The position numbers and the translations under genes were made by a program. The notes under the pieces were generated by a model. That model was given only the letters and a program-made list of their open reading frames with translations. It did not search any database and was not told the DNA's origin. A stretch of 64,000 nt of DNA from Bradyrhizobium ottawaense (GTDB lineage: Bacteria > Pseudomonadota > Alphaproteobacteria > Rhizobiales > Xanthobacteraceae). The stretch spans positions 8,257,001-8,321,000 of the forward strand of contig NZ_LT629693.1 in the NCBI RefSeq assembly GCF_900099825.1, in the 5' to 3' direction. Below, in pieces: positions 49,343 through 57,501 of this stretch (within the stretch, counting starts at the first letter, position 1; the number at the start of each line of letters is the position of its first letter).

Positions 49343-49951
49343 TCAGCAACTCAAGTTTCTTGAGGCGCCTTTCAACAATGCAAGTAATTGCTTAAATTCG
49401 GGTGTTCGAATGCCTGCATGGACCACGGCGCAGGCGTCCGCGGCATGCTCATTGTCAGCGTGCAGATCGCCAGCCTGGCGGGTTCGCTTTCCCTTGCTGA
49501 CCACGTCCTTGTGATATTTCTGCCAGGGAATAGACGGATAGAGGCCGGCAGCCCAGGAAATGATCTCCGGCTTTTCGGCGGTTTTGGTGCCGACACTGGC
49601 GAGTTTGGTCTCCACCGGCATGACCTCGATCAGGTTGACAGGTGACGAAGCAAGCACGCCGATCGCCACGCCGAAGCCCAGCGAGCTGCGCTGGTGCTGG
49701 GATCCTGAGGGGACTTCGACGAAACCAAGGGTGCAGTCAGTCATCCAGGCCTGAAAGCCGTCGTGCAGCTCTCTCGCTCGGCGCAGATCGTCCGAGTTCT
49801 GCCGTACCGTCTTCCCCTTGCGGGGCTCGGTCACGATGGTGTGGATTTCTACCAGCTCCAGGGCCAGCGTGTCCGTGTCCAGCAGCATCTTCGCCATACC
49901 CCAGTTGGCGAGCGAAGGGTCGATGCCGGCGACGCGGATGATGGAACTCAA
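49343..49951 (-). CDS. RuvC-like Holliday-junction resolvase, 202 aa
   Basis: TTG 49951 with AGAGG 6 bases upstream. The RNase H-like core shows the three acidic sites: VAGIDPSLANWG (Asp), FVEVPSGSQ (Glu) and EHAADACAVVH (Asp). Phage RuvC-like enzymes cut branched DNA before packaging. A longer frame to 50059 passes through the regulatory element. Stand-alone leftward gene, divergent from the replication initiator. Confidence 0.8.
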   Translation of the reverse strand: MSSIIRVAGIDPSLANWGMAKMLLDTDTLALELVEIHTIVTEPRKGKTVRQNSDDLRRARELHDGFQAWMTDCTLGFVEVPSGSQHQRSSLGFGVAIGVLASSPVNLIEVMPVETKLASVGTKTAEKPEIISWAAGLYPSIPWQKYHKDVVSKGKRTRQAGDLHADNEHAADACAVVHAGIRTPEFKQLLALLKGASRNLSC

Positions 49952-50011
49952 CTGAACCTCTAGTGCCTGAGTAATTCTGCAACGCACCACATCTCGTGGC
50001 TTGCATTCTTG

Positions 50012-50027
50012 TTTGCATTCGTGCAAA
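50012..50027 (-). promoter_or_regulatory. 16-bp GAAT element between resolvase and initiator
   Basis: TTTGCACGAATGCAAA on the minus strand, 61 bases before TTG 49951 and 55 bases before ATG 50083; perfect arms, so it could serve both genes. Confidence 0.7.
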
Positions 50028-50082
50028 TACACCGGCCCGGTTTTGGGGTCAAGCCCCACCGGCCATAGCGCAACGGAAAACC

Positions 50083-50880
50083 ATGAGCATCAGAGCAATC
50101 AACTGGGTGATCGAGGACTTCGTCGATGTCGATCCGAAGAAGGTCACCCCGACAATGCGTCACATCCTGATCATCCTCGCCAATTTTGCTGGCGACGAAG
50201 ACAGCTCCTACCCCCGGCAGAACACGATCGCGAGAATCACCGGCTATTCGAGGCCATGTGTGAACAAGAACCTCAGCCTCATGGAAGAGATGGGTCTGAT
50301 CACCTCGGCCGGCCGCAAGCACGCCAACGGCGCCACGCGATCCTCAGAATACACGCTGCGCATTGCCGCAGCCAACAAGTACGACGGCCCCCCACCGGAG
50401 GGGGGTGTAACCGACGATGACACCCGGGGTGTAACCCAGGATGACAGGGGAGTCGCTCAGAAAGACTCGGCGTGTAATCGACGATCACACGGGGGTGTAA
50501 ACGAGGATGACACCTTGAACCACCACTTAGATCCACCACAAGAACCGAAACAAGAACCGAAGCGTCCGCGCAAGACTGCGCCCTGGCCGAGCGACTATCG
50601 GGAGCAGTTCTGGTCGCTGTATCCGAAGCGAAAGAACACCAGCAAGAAAGCGGCCCTCGACAAGCTTGCCAAGCTTGAGCGGGAAGATCGGGTGGAGTTC
50701 GAGACCATCATGACCGGCCTTCGATACTTCGCCGAGCGGACCAACGCTGAGGTCTCTCGTGACCGGTCCCGAGAACAGTTCATCCCGCACGCAATCACCT
50801 GGATCAACGGGGAGCGTTGGGAGACCGAAGGTCCGGCAGACCGAAGGCCGCCGCCACCCAAACGAAGCGTGGCGATCTGA
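50083..50880 (+). CDS. HTH replication initiator (lambda O-type), 265 aa
   Basis: N-terminal winged-helix (HTH_36-type) domain (RHILIILANFAGDEDSSYPR, NTIARITGYSRPCVNKNLSLMEEMGLI), then a repetitive spacer (GVTDDDT RGVTQDDR GVAQKDS GGVNEDDT, about 107-145) encoded by iterons, then a C-terminal basic domain (FWSLYPKRKNTSKKAALDKLAK). Same layout as lambda O: the origin lies inside the gene. It probably recruits the primase-helicase encoded next. Confidence 0.8.
   Translation: MSIRAINWVIEDFVDVDPKKVTPTMRHILIILANFAGDEDSSYPRQNTIARITGYSRPCVNKNLSLMEEMGLITSAGRKHANGATRSSEYTLRIAAANKYDGPPPEGGVTDDDTRGVTQDDRGVAQKDSACNRRSHGGVNEDDTLNHHLDPPQEPKQEPKRPRKTAPWPSDYREQFWSLYPKRKNTSKKAALDKLAKLEREDRVEFETIMTGLRYFAERTNAEVSRDRSREQFIPHAITWINGERWETEGPADRRPPPPKRSVAI
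50401..50514 (+). repeat. Intragenic iterons, candidate replication origin
   Basis: Five units of 21-24 bases: 50401-50424, 50426-50447, 50448-50469 (diverged), 50470-50490, 50491-50514. Consensus GGGGTGTAACCNACGATGACACC. The unit length equals seven or eight codons, so the repeats also make the protein repeat. The same motif occurs in a separate place at 16984-17050. Confidence 0.75.
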
Positions 50881-50881
50881 C

Positions 50882-51202
50882 ATGGCCGGTGTCGATGTAG
50901 CGAAGGTGCTGCGCGACGAGAGGATCGTGGTTCGATCTCTCAAGGCCGGCAATCAGTATGCGCTCTGTCCGCAGTGTTCGCACCAGCGGAAAGGGTCACA
51001 CAAAAAAATCCGTTGCCTCAGCGTCCTGATCGACTCTGACGGTGTGTGTTGGAACTGCAAGAACTGTGGATGGGTAGGATCTGAGAATGCTGAGCGAAAA
51101 ACACGCCAAGGGGATCGAGTCCAGAGGCCTGTGTCTCGACCTGGCGGCGGATATGGGAGCCTACAGCGCACGTCGCTTGCGCGATGGGTCAATCGAACCT
51201 GA
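50882..51202 (+). CDS. Primase zinc-ribbon protein, 106 aa
   Basis: CPQCSHQRK ... CWNCKNCG, a zinc ribbon as in the N-terminus of T7-type primase-helicases and DnaG. It overlaps the next gene by 116 bases in another frame; after the ribbon the frame has no clear fold (arginine/glycine-rich), so the functional part is residues 1-75. Probably supplies template recognition to the TOPRIM-helicase. Confidence 0.65.
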   Translation: MAGVDVAKVLRDERIVVRSLKAGNQYALCPQCSHQRKGSHKKIRCLSVLIDSDGVCWNCKNCGWVGSENAERKTRQGDRVQRPVSRPGGGYGSLQRTSLARWVNRT

Positions 51203-52640
51203 CATCGACGGCAACATCCTGGCGCTCCCTTTCATGGAGCACGAGGACGAGGTGAACACCAAATACCGGTGGTCACAGGATGGCGAGCGTCGTTTCCAGC
51301 AGCGCAAAGACGCGAAGAAAACGCTCTACAACGCAAACGTCCTGCTGAAAGACGACACGATGAACCGGCTTGAGGCCGGAACCGACGAGCTGATCTGGAC
51401 TGAAGGCGAGTTCGACTGCTGGGCTGTCCTGATGGCCGGGCACGACACATGCGTGTCGGTTCCGGATGGTGCGCCCCCTGCCCGCGACAAGAACGGCAAA
51501 CTGATCGAGGTGCCGGACGATGATCGGGACATCGATCCTGAGGACGACGACAAGTTCGCCTTCATGGGCCGGTTGATGGACCCGATCATGAAGGTCAAGC
51601 ACCACATCATCGCAACGGACGGCGATGAGCCTGGTGGCCGGCTCGCCAAGGAGCTGGTCAGACGCATCGGTGCGGCCAAGTGCTTCTGGGTCGAGTACCC
51701 GAAGGACGAGGTGGTCCCGGACAAAAAGAACAAGGGCAAGTTCCGAGCGCCGAAGGACTTGAACGAAGTCCTGTTGTACCTCGGCAAGGACGGCGTGAAG
51801 AAGGTTATCTCGGAAGCAAAGCCCTGGCCGGTGAAAGGTCTGTACCGGTTGTCGGACTATCCCGAGATGGAGATCCCGCAGATGTGCGAGATCGGCCTTT
51901 CCGAGGAACTAGACAAGCACATGAAGTTCTACGAGGGTCAGTTCGTGGTCTGCACGGGCATTCCCAACTCCGGCAAGTCGACGCTGATCAACCAGGCGTC
52001 GGTCCTGATGGCCAAGCGCCACAAGTGGCCGGTCGCTATCTTCTCCGGCGAGAAGGACGTCAAGCCGTTCCTGGCGCACGAGCTGATGGGTGCCTTCCTC
52101 GGCAAGGCGAGGACCGACTGGACGTTTGAGGACAAGAAGCGGGCCGAAGCGTTCGTGCAACGCTACTACCAGTTCATCGACTACGATGACACTGGCGACG
52201 TCGAGATCGACGTCAAGTTCCTGCTCGATGCTTGCGCTGCCGCGGTTTTCCGCGACGGTGTGAAGATGCTGATCATCGATCCCTGGAACGAGCTTGAGCA
52301 CAATCGGCCCATGAACCTGTCGTTGACAGAGTACATCGGCAAGATGATCAAGGCGCTGAAGCGGTTCGCCAAACAGTTCCGCGTCTGCGTCATCGTGGTC
52401 GCGCATCCCACCAAGCTCGGCGCCGACGTGGTGCCAGGCCTGTACAACATTTCGGACTCCGCTCATTGGGCCAACAAAGCCGACCTCGGTTTGGTGGTTC
52501 ATCCAGCGGACCCGGAAAATCCGAACGCTAGACATGTCATCATCTCCAAGGTGCGTCTCAAACGCATCGCCGGCCTGACCGGGGTGGTCGTTCTGTCGTT
52601 CGATGAGCACACTGGCCAATTCATCGCGCCAGATTTTTGA
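51087..52640 (+). CDS. TOPRIM primase / DnaB-type helicase, 517 aa
   Basis: An N-terminal RNAP-basic-like part, then TOPRIM (LIWTEGEFDCWAVL, about 103-116; ATDGDEPGG with two Asp near 170), then a RecA-like helicase: Walker A CTGIPNSGKSTL (about 290-301), Walker B MLIIDPWNE, and VAHPTKLG with the sensor His. Resembles T7 gp4/Twinkle without the zinc ribbon, which is in the overlapping gene 50882-51202. Drives replication from the origin in the initiator gene. Confidence 0.88.
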   Translation: MLSEKHAKGIESRGLCLDLAADMGAYSARRLRDGSIEPDIDGNILALPFMEHEDEVNTKYRWSQDGERRFQQRKDAKKTLYNANVLLKDDTMNRLEAGTDELIWTEGEFDCWAVLMAGHDTCVSVPDGAPPARDKNGKLIEVPDDDRDIDPEDDDKFAFMGRLMDPIMKVKHHIIATDGDEPGGRLAKELVRRIGAAKCFWVEYPKDEVVPDKKNKGKFRAPKDLNEVLLYLGKDGVKKVISEAKPWPVKGLYRLSDYPEMEIPQMCEIGLSEELDKHMKFYEGQFVVCTGIPNSGKSTLINQASVLMAKRHKWPVAIFSGEKDVKPFLAHELMGAFLGKARTDWTFEDKKRAEAFVQRYYQFIDYDDTGDVEIDVKFLLDACAAAVFRDGVKMLIIDPWNELEHNRPMNLSLTEYIGKMIKALKRFAKQFRVCVIVVAHPTKLGADVVPGLYNISDSAHWANKADLGLVVHPADPENPNARHVIISKVRLKRIAGLTGVVVLSFDEHTGQFIAPDF

Positions 52641-52647
52641 GAAAACG

Positions 52648-52663
52648 CTTGCACGAATGCAAA
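52648..52663 (+). promoter_or_regulatory. 16-bp GAAT element
   Basis: CTTGCACGAATGCAAA, 32 bases before the SSB start; a half-site ATGCAAAC follows at 52674. Confidence 0.7.
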
Positions 52664-52695
52664 CGTCATGGTAATGCAAACTCGAAAAGGAGAGA

Positions 52696-53352
52696 GTGGT
52701 GGCATCATCGTTGAACAAGGTTGAGCTGATCGGGCGGCTCGGTAAGGATCCCGAAGTGAAGAACCTGACCAACGGGTCGGCGGTCGCGAACTTCAGCGTC
52801 GCCACCAGCGAGGTCTGGAAGGACAAGCGCTCCGGCGAAAAGCAGGAGAAGACCGAGTGGCACAACATCGTCGTCTGGAACGAGAAGACGATCGAGTTCG
52901 TCGAGAAGTATCTCGCGAAGGGTGACCTGGTTCGCATCGAAGGCAAGATCCAGACCCGCAAGTGGCAGGATCAGGATGGCAAGGATCGCTACTCCACCGA
53001 GATCGTGATCCCGGCGTTTGCTCCGGTCGAGGCGCTGATGAAGCTGTCCTACGACAACGACAACAAGAGCGGCGGCGATCGGAACGATGACCGCGGCTCC
53101 AGCCGTGGCGGCAGTTCCCGTGGCGGCAACAGCCGATCGAACGATGACGATGATCGTGGCAGCAGCCGTGGCCGCGGGAACAACGATGATCGCGGTGGCG
53201 ATGATCGCGGTTCGTCGAGCCGAGGCGGTGGCCGTGGCGGCAACAGCCGTGACAACGCCAAGGATGACCGTGGCGGCGGACGCGGTGATGACCGCGGTTC
53301 GAGCCGTGGTGGTGGCCGCAATGCCGACATGGACGATGACATCCCGTTTTGA
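52696..53352 (+). CDS. ssb: Single-stranded DNA-binding protein with RG-rich tail
   Basis: 218 residues. OB fold in the first ~115 residues (LNKVELIGRLGKDPEVKNL, EWHNIVVWNEKTIEFVEKYL). The tail (about 120-210) is Arg/Gly/Ser/Asp-rich with repeated GSSRGG and DDRG, and ends DDDIPF, the tip that binds partner proteins in bacterial SSBs. GTG start (52696 or 52699) with AGGAGAG upstream. The long tail is about twice the usual length. Confidence 0.92.
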   Translation: MVASSLNKVELIGRLGKDPEVKNLTNGSAVANFSVATSEVWKDKRSGEKQEKTEWHNIVVWNEKTIEFVEKYLAKGDLVRIEGKIQTRKWQDQDGKDRYSTEIVIPAFAPVEALMKLSYDNDNKSGGDRNDDRGSSRGGSSRGGNSRSNDDDDRGSSRGRGNNDDRGGDDRGSSSRGGGRGGNSRDNAKDDRGGGRGDDRGSSRGGGRNADMDDDIPF

Positions 53353-53400
53353 TGAACGGGTGTCGGTACTGGACCGTATGAGGTTCGGCTACATCTGAGC

Positions 53401-53464
53401 TTCCCCGTTGAGCGGGGAAAATAGAGGGGCGCCCTGTAGTTGCGCGTGCCAGGGCGCCCCTTTT
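53401..53464 (+). terminator. Terminator pair after ssb
   Basis: CCCC/GGGG hairpin at 53403-53417, then GGGGCGCCCT/AGGGCGCCCC at 53426-53460 followed by TTTT. Strong; the ssb stop is 49 bases upstream. Confidence 0.85.
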
Positions 53465-53476
53465 GGTATCCAATCA

Positions 53477-53492
53477 TTTGCACGAATGCTAA
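53477..53492 (+). promoter_or_regulatory. 16-bp GAAT element
   Basis: TTTGCACGAATGCTAA, directly after the terminator and 10 bases before ATG 53503: an element just after transcription ends, so a new start is required here. Confidence 0.75.
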
Positions 53493-53502
53493 CGGAGACT
53501 TC

Positions 53503-53835
53503 ATGGACTTCTTCAAACCCGGAAGCTTTTCGATCCTGATGCTCAACACCGATGGGTCGTTGACAGAGATCGATGCTTCTCCCGACTTCCTGACCAACGC
53601 GGCAGGTGAGACACAGTCATGCGACTGTCCGCCCGGCGTGTGCCTGGGTGAAGCCGGCAACGAACTGGCTGACGACGATTACAACGACGATGATGACGTG
53701 ATCTTCGTTGAAGACGAAGGCGTCCATCCGGCCGATCGTCTCGAAGCCGTGGCCCAGCTCGGCCGCATCACCGAAAGCCTCGCCTCCCTTGCCAACCTTC
53801 AGGGCCGGCTGGTCAGCGAACTGCTGGAAGGCTGA
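53503..53835 (+). CDS. Acidic hypothetical protein, 110 aa
   Basis: An N-terminal part (FSILMLNTDGSLTEIDASPDF), a CDCPPGVC Cys motif, an acidic run (DDDYNDDDDVIFVEDE) and a helical tail. Unknown family. Confidence 0.6.
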   Translation: MDFFKPGSFSILMLNTDGSLTEIDASPDFLTNAAGETQSCDCPPGVCLGEAGNELADDDYNDDDDVIFVEDEGVHPADRLEAVAQLGRITESLASLANLQGRLVSELLEG

Positions 53836-53841
53836 TCCAAG

Positions 53842-54189
53842 ATGAGAACTGTCCTGGAAGTCGGCCCCGGCGCCCTGTCGGAGTACTACGACTGGATGAA
53901 GGACGCCGCCCAGGGCGATGTCCTCGTCTATTGGTCTGGTGATCTTCAATTCGATCGCCAGGTCGTCATCCCTGATGGGGATGCCCTGCGAACCGCAGAC
54001 CGGCAGCGCATCACCGCGCTCAATGTCGTTGCGGAGCGCGTGTTGGAAGATGCTGAAGATGGTCTGCTGTGCCTGACGCAGAAACGGCTCGGAGCCAGCG
54101 TCTATGAATATCGTGCAACCCGCCGCCGCCAGTCGTTCGGTAGCTCGGAAACCTCGGTGCTGCCGAATGAACAGCTCGTCACTGCTTGA
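53842..54189 (+). CDS. Hypothetical protein, 115 aa
   Basis: GDVLVYWSGDLQFDRQV; resembles a family of small phage proteins with a beta-rich start and basic helical end. Unknown function. Confidence 0.55.
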   Translation: MRTVLEVGPGALSEYYDWMKDAAQGDVLVYWSGDLQFDRQVVIPDGDALRTADRQRITALNVVAERVLEDAEDGLLCLTQKRLGASVYEYRATRRRQSFGSSETSVLPNEQLVTA

Positions 54190-54763
54190 GGAACGCACGA
54201 AGGCTCTCGGCTGGCTCACCCATGGTGGTGAGCTGGCTGCGGCCCTTAAAGGCGAACGGGCACGTCATTCCGACGTGATCTGGCAGCTTTTAGTCGAGGC
54301 CGTCGAGGTCATCGATAAGACGCCAGACAACGAGCGTCGCTGGCTGACGTCCGGTCAGCGTTCCGGCGGTTGGAATATGGTCGGAATGTCTCGCAACGAA
54401 CTGATCGAGATCGAGAAAATCCGTCTGCTCTCCGCGATGAAGCCCCACGATGGGCAATCGAAATACTCGCCGCAGCGGAACGACGTTGATCGCGCCCTCG
54501 GCGTCCTGGAATGGATGCGCTGGTGCAACTCCGCCCGCCTTCCTGATCGTCTGAGGAGGGCAGCTATCTCCCTCGCCCGCGGGGGCGACCAAGAGATTGT
54601 GCATCGGATCTACTGCCCGACGCGCAAACCTAATCGCCAGAACATCGGCGAGATCAAGTCCAGAACCATCGGGTTCATCCAGACCGGCCTCCGGACCGAT
54701 CTGGGTATCGTTCCTGGATATGGCCTCACCTTCGTGGAGACCCATCCCAGCGTCGCAGCATAA
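54167..54763 (+). CDS. Hypothetical protein, 198 aa
   Basis: ATG 54167, 23-base overlap with the previous gene. Contains WNMVGMSRNELIEIEKIR and WMRWCNSARLPDR; a phage unknown (possibly DUF6362-like). A basic helix-turn-helix-like end (IVHRIYCPTRKPNRQNIG) may bind DNA. Confidence 0.5.
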   Translation: MNSSSLLEERTKALGWLTHGGELAAALKGERARHSDVIWQLLVEAVEVIDKTPDNERRWLTSGQRSGGWNMVGMSRNELIEIEKIRLLSAMKPHDGQSKYSPQRNDVDRALGVLEWMRWCNSARLPDRLRRAAISLARGGDQEIVHRIYCPTRKPNRQNIGEIKSRTIGFIQTGLRTDLGIVPGYGLTFVETHPSVAA

Positions 54764-54774
54764 GGAAATTGGCA

Positions 54775-55452
54775 ATGAGGGAAATCATCCTCGATACCGA
54801 GACCACGGGCCTCGACCGTAAGGTCGATCGCATCGTTGAAATCGGTGCCATCGAGATGGTCGACCTCATGCCAACCGGTCGAACCTACCACCAGTACTGC
54901 AATCCGCTGAGGCCAGTTCACAAGGAAGCCTACCGGGTCCATGGCCTGAGCGACGTATTTCTATCGACAAAGCCAACCTTCAAGCGGATCCACGGCACGT
55001 TCCTGCGCTTCATCGGGGACGCCAGGCTGGTCGCTCACAACGCATCGTTCGATATCGGGATGTTGAACGAGGAGCTGGATCGGCTCGACCTGGATCCTCT
55101 GAAGAACGAGGTCGTCGACACGCTGCAGCTGGCCAGGGAAAAGCACCCTCGCCGCAAGCATACACTGGATGCTCTGTGCAGCATCTACAACATCGACGAC
55201 TCGAGAAGAACGCTTCACGGCGCTCTCCTCGATGCCGAACTTCTCGCTGAAGTCTACGCCGAGCTTCGCGGCGGCCGGCAGTTTGGCATGCAGCTTGACA
55301 TGCTCGCCCAGCCCGAAGGTGATGAAGAGGATTTGCCAGTTCGGGTCCGGCCCGTACCGCTGGCGAAACGGATCACCGAAAAGGATGTCGCCGATCACAG
55401 GGCCTTCGTGGCCACGCTCGGCGATGCCGCCATCTGGCGGAACTACGTCTAA
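54775..55452 (+). CDS. DnaQ-like 3'-5' exonuclease (DEDDh), 225 aa
   Basis: Exo I LDTETTG (Asp7, Glu9), Exo II HNASFDIG and Exo III HGALLDAELLAEVY. A full Pol III epsilon-type exonuclease domain (about 1-170) plus a basic C-terminal ~50 residues. Could proofread the host or phage polymerase, or degrade host DNA. ATG after GGAAATTGGCA. Confidence 0.88.
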   Translation: MREIILDTETTGLDRKVDRIVEIGAIEMVDLMPTGRTYHQYCNPLRPVHKEAYRVHGLSDVFLSTKPTFKRIHGTFLRFIGDARLVAHNASFDIGMLNEELDRLDLDPLKNEVVDTLQLAREKHPRRKHTLDALCSIYNIDDSRRTLHGALLDAELLAEVYAELRGGRQFGMQLDMLAQPEGDEEDLPVRVRPVPLAKRITEKDVADHRAFVATLGDAAIWRNYV

Positions 55453-55455
55453 TCA

Positions 55456-55471
55456 TTTGTTTGAATGCAAG
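55456..55471 (+). promoter_or_regulatory. GAAT element variant
   Basis: TTTGTTTGAATGCAAG; the last two bases are part of the ribosome site AAGGAG; 9 bases before ATG 55481. Confidence 0.65.
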
Positions 55472-55480
55472 GAGAACAAA

Positions 55481-56461
55481 ATGCGCAGGAAACGGACTGG
55501 AAATATCGGAATGAGCGCCGAGGATAAGGCGTCTCGCATGAAGTCGATCGGTGGATCGGACGCCAAGATCATCATGTCTGGTGATCAGGAAGCTATCGAG
55601 CGGCTGTGGGCCGAGAAGCGCGGCGAATCCATTCCCGAGAACCTCGACGACGTGATGATCGTCCAGCTCGGCAACCTGACCGAGCCGCTCAATGCCGACT
55701 TCTTCGAGCACGAGATGGATTGCGAAGTCACTGACGAGCAGAAGCGCATCTATTACCACGCCTGGGACAAGGCGCACTCGTCGCTCGACGGTCTGATGCG
55801 TAAGACGCCGGACTCCGAGCCGATCGCCGTGGTCGAGTTCAAATTCATGTTCCCATTCGGCTTCGACAAGCAGAAGGCGCTGGAGAAGTACTACGCTCAG
55901 TGCCAGCACAACATGATGGTGGCTGACCTGCCCATGTCGTACCTGTCGATCATCACAGGCGCGGCTCAGCACGTCATCATCCCGGTTGAGCAGGATCTGT
56001 TCTACCAGATCGCCTTGCTGGAAGCTGAGAAAGACTTCCAGGATTGCGTCGAGACCGGCCGGACGCCTGGCGTTCCTGTGGTCGATGTGCCGCTGGTCGA
56101 GCGCATCAAGGTCATCGACATGAGCCAGAGCAACGAGTGGGGCATCCTCGCCTTCGATTTGCTCAGCACCAAGCCGTCCGTCGACAAGCACGACAAGGCG
56201 AAGAAGGCCCTCAAAAAGCTGTTCCCGCCGGACGCCAAGTCCGCCGCCGGCAAGGGCGTCACCATCAACCTGTCGTCGGATGGCAAGCAGCTGATCAAGT
56301 TCGACGCCAAGGCAATCGAGGAAGCGGTCGCGCAGGCCGCCAACATGCCGCCCCCGTCCGCCGAGGATGAAGCGGCAAAGAAAGCGGCAAAGCCGGCCCG
56401 CGGTACCCGCAAGAAAGCGGCCAATAGCAACGAGAAACCCGCCGCCGAAGAAGCGGCATAA
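55481..56461 (+). CDS. YqaJ/lambda-exonuclease-type nuclease, 326 aa
   Basis: IGGSDAKIIMSG (start of the nuclease), GNLTEPLNADFFEHE, SSLDGLM, AVVEFKFMFPFG and YYAQCQHNMMVAD supply Glu, Asp, Glu-x-Lys and Gln catalytic positions of lambda Exo/YqaJ. It degrades one strand of dsDNA ends to feed recombination. C-terminal Ala/Lys-rich tail of ~50 residues. Paired with the annealing-type protein downstream. Confidence 0.85.
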   Translation: MRRKRTGNIGMSAEDKASRMKSIGGSDAKIIMSGDQEAIERLWAEKRGESIPENLDDVMIVQLGNLTEPLNADFFEHEMDCEVTDEQKRIYYHAWDKAHSSLDGLMRKTPDSEPIAVVEFKFMFPFGFDKQKALEKYYAQCQHNMMVADLPMSYLSIITGAAQHVIIPVEQDLFYQIALLEAEKDFQDCVETGRTPGVPVVDVPLVERIKVIDMSQSNEWGILAFDLLSTKPSVDKHDKAKKALKKLFPPDAKSAAGKGVTINLSSDGKQLIKFDAKAIEEAVAQAANMPPPSAEDEAAKKAAKPARGTRKKAANSNEKPAAEEAA

Positions 56462-56473
56462 ACGGAGACCAAC

Positions 56474-57235
56474 ATGGCAAAGCGGAACGACAATAGCGCG
56501 AGCAATCGCGCAAGGCTCGACAAGATCTACGACGTCTTCGACAAGCTGGGCGTCGACATCGACAAGGAAGCCATCTGGGAAGTCCAGGGCACTCCGGTCG
56601 TCAAGCACAAGGACGTCGAGCGCCTCGGTGCGAAGATGGGCATCAAGTGGGACAAGCCGCAGATCCTGCGCGCTGAGGCGTATGAAGCCGTCATGATCGT
56701 GTTCGGCAGCGTCGGCGACAAGATGGAATGGTCGGTCGGCGAAGCCAAGATCATGGAGATGATCGACACCGGCAAGAACAACCAGTGGGGCAAGCCGATC
56801 CGTGCGCCGGCACCCGGCTGCTTTGGCAACTACATCGTCACCGGATCCCAGGCTGCCTACCCGTACGCCATGGCCGAGAAGCGCGCCAAGGATCGCGTGA
56901 TCCTCAAGCTCGCTGATCTTCACGGCGATGCGTACTCGTCCGAGGAAGCCGACGATTTCCGCAATCCGCAGAATGCTGATCGTCAGGTTGAAGGCAAGTC
57001 GACGGCCAACAACGACAACGTCGATCCGTCCCAGCTGCTCGCTGACATCAAGGCCGACATTTCCAAGACCAAATCGGTCAAGGATCTGACCGACCTGATG
57101 AACAGCAAGGACATGAAGGACGACCTGAAGAAGCTGTCGAAGGACGAGGAAGGCGACGCCAAGGCCTTTGCCACCAGCCACCTCAAGGAGAACCTGGGAT
57201 GGACGGCACCAGCCAAGGACAAGGCGGCCAGTTGA
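56474..57235 (+). CDS. Probable single-strand annealing protein, 253 aa
   Basis: YPYAMAEKRAKDRVILKLADL ... SSEEADDF is a pattern in phage annealing proteins encoded beside YqaJ nucleases. N-terminal domain (about 20-175) then an acidic helical C-terminus. It would promote strand annealing with SSB. Exact family (RecT, ERF or another) cannot be set from sequence alone. Confidence 0.65.
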   Translation: MAKRNDNSASNRARLDKIYDVFDKLGVDIDKEAIWEVQGTPVVKHKDVERLGAKMGIKWDKPQILRAEAYEAVMIVFGSVGDKMEWSVGEAKIMEMIDTGKNNQWGKPIRAPAPGCFGNYIVTGSQAAYPYAMAEKRAKDRVILKLADLHGDAYSSEEADDFRNPQNADRQVEGKSTANNDNVDPSQLLADIKADISKTKSVKDLTDLMNSKDMKDDLKKLSKDEEGDAKAFATSHLKENLGWTAPAKDKAAS

Positions 57236-57495
57236 CGCCGGCCGAAGCGTACGTGGAGCTGGCGCTCTGGGGGATCAAAATCTCCCAAAGCGCCGGCCAA
57301 CTGCGGCGGTGGTGGGACGACGAGCGAGCCCACCGCGAACAGTACGGTCTCTCCCAGGAACAGACGCATCAGCTTGTCTATTCCTGCCGAGAGCATCTTG
57401 AGCAGCTCGGCGAATACGAACGGGAGCGTCAGGAAGACGAGCCTGCTCCGAGGTCGAGATCGAAACCAAAGCAGCGGCGCGGCGCCGCAATCTGA
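57199..57495 (+). CDS. Hypothetical protein, 98 aa
   Basis: ATG 57199 with AAGGAGA 8 bases upstream; 37-base overlap with the previous gene. N-terminal LTPAEAYVELALWGIKISQSA, basic C-terminus (RSRSKPKQRRG). Unknown. Confidence 0.55.
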   Translation: MDGTSQGQGGQLTPAEAYVELALWGIKISQSAGQLRRWWDDERAHREQYGLSQEQTHQLVYSCREHLEQLGEYERERQEDEPAPRSRSKPKQRRGAAI

Positions 57496-57501
57496 GGGTT
57501 T

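Noticed and set aside
49089..49349. 86-residue minus-strand frame in the AT-rich region
   Set aside because: AT-rich composition, no ribosome site, and it overlaps the probable repressor control region.
55373..57181. 602-residue minus-strand frame
   Set aside because: Spans three well-supported plus-strand genes (DnaQ-like end, YqaJ nuclease, annealing protein).
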